60,888 bases of DNA from DATJPD01 sp036394195. GTDB taxonomy: Bacteria > Pseudomonadota > Alphaproteobacteria > CACIAM-22H2. Each line of letters begins with the position of its first letter. Within the stretch, counting starts at the first letter, position 1. The position numbers were made by a program, and so were the translations under genes. The notes beneath the pieces were generated by a model. The model was not told the origin of the DNA, searched no databases, and worked only from the letters and a program-made list of their open reading frames with translations. Below, piece by piece: positions 59,008-60,888 of this stretch. Where the stretch lies: positions 1 to 60,888 of the forward strand of contig DASWFO010000154.1 of NCBI GenBank assembly GCA_036394195.1. The letters run 5' to 3'.

Positions 59008-60156
59008 TTGCGCGGGCCCGTCATCGCCCGTGCTTTACGGGCGTGGGCCCTGGTCGCGCTGTGGCTGCTCGCGGCATCTGAGGCCGCGGGTCAGACCTTG
59101 TCCCCCGGTTACGACGACCGCCCGGCGCTCGGGCCCGAGGCCGCTAAAGGGGCGGTGATCTATACGCCCGGCCTGGTGCGCGACGGTGAGGCCATCGAGA
59201 CGACGCCGTATGCCGTCGATGATCTCCAGGCGGCGGGCTGGGACGTGTTTTGCTTCCAACGCCCACGGGCTGATGACGTGCTCCAGGGCTCGATCGCGGC
59301 CCTCGGCGAGGCGATGGGTAAGCTCCGCCGCGGCGGCTACAAGCGGCTGGTGCTGGTCGGGCAGAGCTTCGGCGGCTGGATCTCGCTGGCCGCCGCCCGG
59401 CCCGAAAGCGGTCCGCTGGATGCCATTGTCGCCTTGGCGCCGGCGGCGTTCGGCCGCCGCGACGAGGCGCCGACCTGGACCGAGAACGCCGACGGCCTTT
59501 ACCGGCTGGCCGAGTCCGTGGCTGCCCGCCGCGTCCTCGTCTTTCTGTTCAGCGGCGACGCCTATGATCCCGGCGGCCGGGGCGAGCGCCTGCGCGCCAT
59601 TTTCGAGCGCCGCCGGCTCACCGCCGCCGTGGTCGACCGCCCGCACGACCTGGCGGGGCACAATTCCGGCCTGACGCGCGCCTTCGCTCGCCGCTTCGGC
59701 CCCTGCCTGCGTGATTTTATCGAGACCGCCGAGACGGCGCCCCTGTTCGTCTGTCCGGAACCCGCCGGGGCCCGGCTTGCCGACTTTGACCTTCCGCGCG
59801 AGGGTCCGACAGCCCCGGGCACGGACGCCGACCCCGCTCTCTTGGCCATGACCGGGCGCTGGTACGGCGCTTACGAGACTGGCCGTGACGTGCTGTTGGT
59901 CGTGACCCCGACCGCCAGGACGGCGGCCCAGGCGGTCTATGCCTTCGGCCCGGTGATCCGCGGGATTGAGACGCCCGTCGGGTTCACCGAGCGCCGCGGC
60001 GTGTTCGACCCCGCGACCACCATCCTGCGCTTTGCCGAGCCGCAGGCGGACACGGTCATCGAATGCCGTTTGCTCGCCGACGACGCGATGATGCTGGCGA
60101 TCGCCAGCCGGTCGCGCGGCGAGCGGCTGCAGACCGTGCTGCACCGGGTCGAATAA
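59008..60156 (+). CDS. Secreted alpha/beta hydrolase-like protein
   Basis: A TTG at 59008, two bases after the DUF1244 stop, gives 382 residues with a signal peptide (RALRAWALVALWLLAASEAAGQ). No ATG is available before the domain. The nucleophile elbow VLVGQSFGGWISLAAA is near 115, FLFSGDAYDPGG near 190 may hold the acid, and DLAGHNSGLT near 220 the His. The C-terminal 130 residues form a second, unrecognised domain beginning MTGRWYGAYETGRDVL. The enzyme would act in the periplasm; the substrate is unknown. Confidence 0.78.
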   Translation: MRGPVIARALRAWALVALWLLAASEAAGQTLSPGYDDRPALGPEAAKGAVIYTPGLVRDGEAIETTPYAVDDLQAAGWDVFCFQRPRADDVLQGSIAALGEAMGKLRRGGYKRLVLVGQSFGGWISLAAARPESGPLDAIVALAPAAFGRRDEAPTWTENADGLYRLAESVAARRVLVFLFSGDAYDPGGRGERLRAIFERRRLTAAVVDRPHDLAGHNSGLTRAFARRFGPCLRDFIETAETAPLFVCPEPAGARLADFDLPREGPTAPGTDADPALLAMTGRWYGAYETGRDVLLVVTPTARTAAQAVYAFGPVIRGIETPVGFTERRGVFDPATTILRFAEPQADTVIECRLLADDAMMLAIASRSRGERLQTVLHRVE

Positions 60157-60273
60157 CAGCCGCGCCCAGGTGCGGTAAATTCATCGATCTTTAAGCGCTA
60201 TTTGCGAATGTCTATGGGTCCCCCCAGTATAGTCCTTAGATTTTCCGTAAATAACAGGGGCTTGGCGTTCGCG

Positions 60274-60888
60274 ATGCTGTCCCGTGTGTCCATCCGCACG
60301 ATTTTGAACTCGGTGTTCGTCACCCTGGCCGTGGCGCTCTGCGTGGCGCTGTTGGTTCAAATCGATGCTGCGTGGGACCGGGTCGGTCAGGCGCGGCGCA
60401 TTTCTGTACTGGGGGTCGCCGACCGCGCCGTGTTCGAGGCGATGACGACGCTGCGGCTGCGCCGCGGCGACATTCAGACCGCGGCCCTGGCCCTGGACAA
60501 TCCGGTCGCGAACGTCAATGAGCTGCACGCGGGGTCGGCCGCACGGTTCAAGGAGGCCGTCGACTCGGCACGCCGCGCCGATGTGGCTGGCTCGCGCGAC
60601 CTGATCGCGGCCGCCCAGTCGCGGTGGACGCAAGCCGAAGGCCTGTGGCGCGATATCGAGGCGCTCGTCGCCAAGCCCAAGGCCGAACGCGACCTTAAAT
60701 TGAGCCTGCCCTGGTACAACACGATGGGTCAGGTCTCTGAAGACCTGAACAAGCTCTCGGTGGCGATCGCCAGCGAGGCCCGTATCAGCGATCCGGCCGT
60801 GGCCGAATTCATCGCCGTCCGCCAGGCGGCCTGGACTTTCCGCGACTACTCGGGGCGGGAATGCGCGGCCATGCGGCTGGCCGTGAGC
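60274..60888 (+). CDS. Membrane sensor protein, N-terminal part (3' end outside window)
   Basis: The frame is open from the ATG at 60274 to the window end (205 codons). A short basic start precedes one membrane helix (NSVFVTLAVALCVALLVQ), then an all-helical periplasmic region (DAAWDRVGQARRISVLGVAD; AAQSRWTQAEGLWRDIEAL). It ends in the segment AWTFRDYSGRECAAM. Such N-termini belong to methyl-accepting chemotaxis proteins, histidine kinases or GGDEF proteins in alphaproteobacteria. The chemoreceptor reading is likeliest, but the output domain lies outside. Confidence 0.75.
   Translation, partial: MLSRVSIRTILNSVFVTLAVALCVALLVQIDAAWDRVGQARRISVLGVADRAVFEAMTTLRLRRGDIQTAALALDNPVANVNELHAGSAARFKEAVDSARRADVAGSRDLIAAAQSRWTQAEGLWRDIEALVAKPKAERDLKLSLPWYNTMGQVSEDLNKLSVAIASEARISDPAVAEFIAVRQAAWTFRDYSGRECAAMRLAVS

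Overview
The window is a GC-rich stretch of bacterial chromosome. Gene order and content point to an alphaproteobacterium, probably Rhodospirillales or Rhizobiales. The indicators are prs-rplY-pth-ychF, hldD-lgt-midA-pgeF, uvrC-pgsA-moaD-moaE, a MarR-OmpR pair of PetP/PetR type beside ilvE, a phasin, a UbiK-type BMFP protein, DUF1244, and several Bug/TctC solute-binding proteins. I see no rRNA, tRNA, CRISPR array, phage or plasmid genes. About 65 genes are supported. Most long ORFs on the opposite strand are high-GC shadows.

Layout. 1-10 kb: the end of a CBS protein with a strong terminator, then two minus-strand housekeeping operons. One is prs to ychF. The other is hldD-lgt-midA-pgeF-(micro-ORF)-lipoprotein, which ends in a clear intrinsic terminator just before prs. 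10-13.7 kb: ubiK-like, YbjN, proC, a TetR/COQ9-like protein, phasin and csaA, all on the plus strand. 13.7-20.4 kb: an accessory-looking metabolic island with three tandem Bug proteins, divergent from DUF2848-cupin-orphan binding protein and followed by an FAD monooxygenase. 20.7-25.9 kb: 2OG dioxygenase, a MarR/response regulator/histidine kinase operon, ilvE and a DUF488 protein. 26-28.3 kb: a frameshifted TPR-glycosyltransferase and a fourth Bug protein. 28.5-40 kb: an orphan MlaC-like protein, molybdopterin genes, pgsA, uvrC, folB with a PTR1-like reductase, MFS, uvrB and a secreted CVNH-like protein. 40-49.6 kb: aspartate aminotransferase, panE, an ABC exporter, a Phd/VapC toxin-antitoxin pair, an EF-G paralogue, twin hydratases and Dps. 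50-60.9 kb: pyruvate kinase, glycerate kinase, a DMT transporter, an orphan Liv-type binding protein with an IPNS-like dioxygenase, N-formylglutamate amidohydrolase-YbdK, DUF1244, an alpha/beta hydrolase and the start of a membrane sensor.

The most distinctive non-coding content is repeats. A palindromic family of about 75-135 bp (GTCATGCCCC...GGGGCATGAC) sits between genes at several loci. A second family is built on CCCTCCCCC/GGGGGAGGG. One palindromic element near 49.7 kb is split by a 231-bp MITE-like insertion with 17-bp perfect inverted ends and a 5-bp target duplication, and that insertion carries another copy of the palindrome. Two oppositely oriented TCAGCNN heptamer arrays flank the ybdK/DUF1244 junction. 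No single undescribed system can be proven from the sequence. The best candidates are the Bug/DUF2848/cupin/orphan-binding-protein island, the nested mobile repeats, and a MoaD whose essential Gly-Gly tail is masked by two extra residues.
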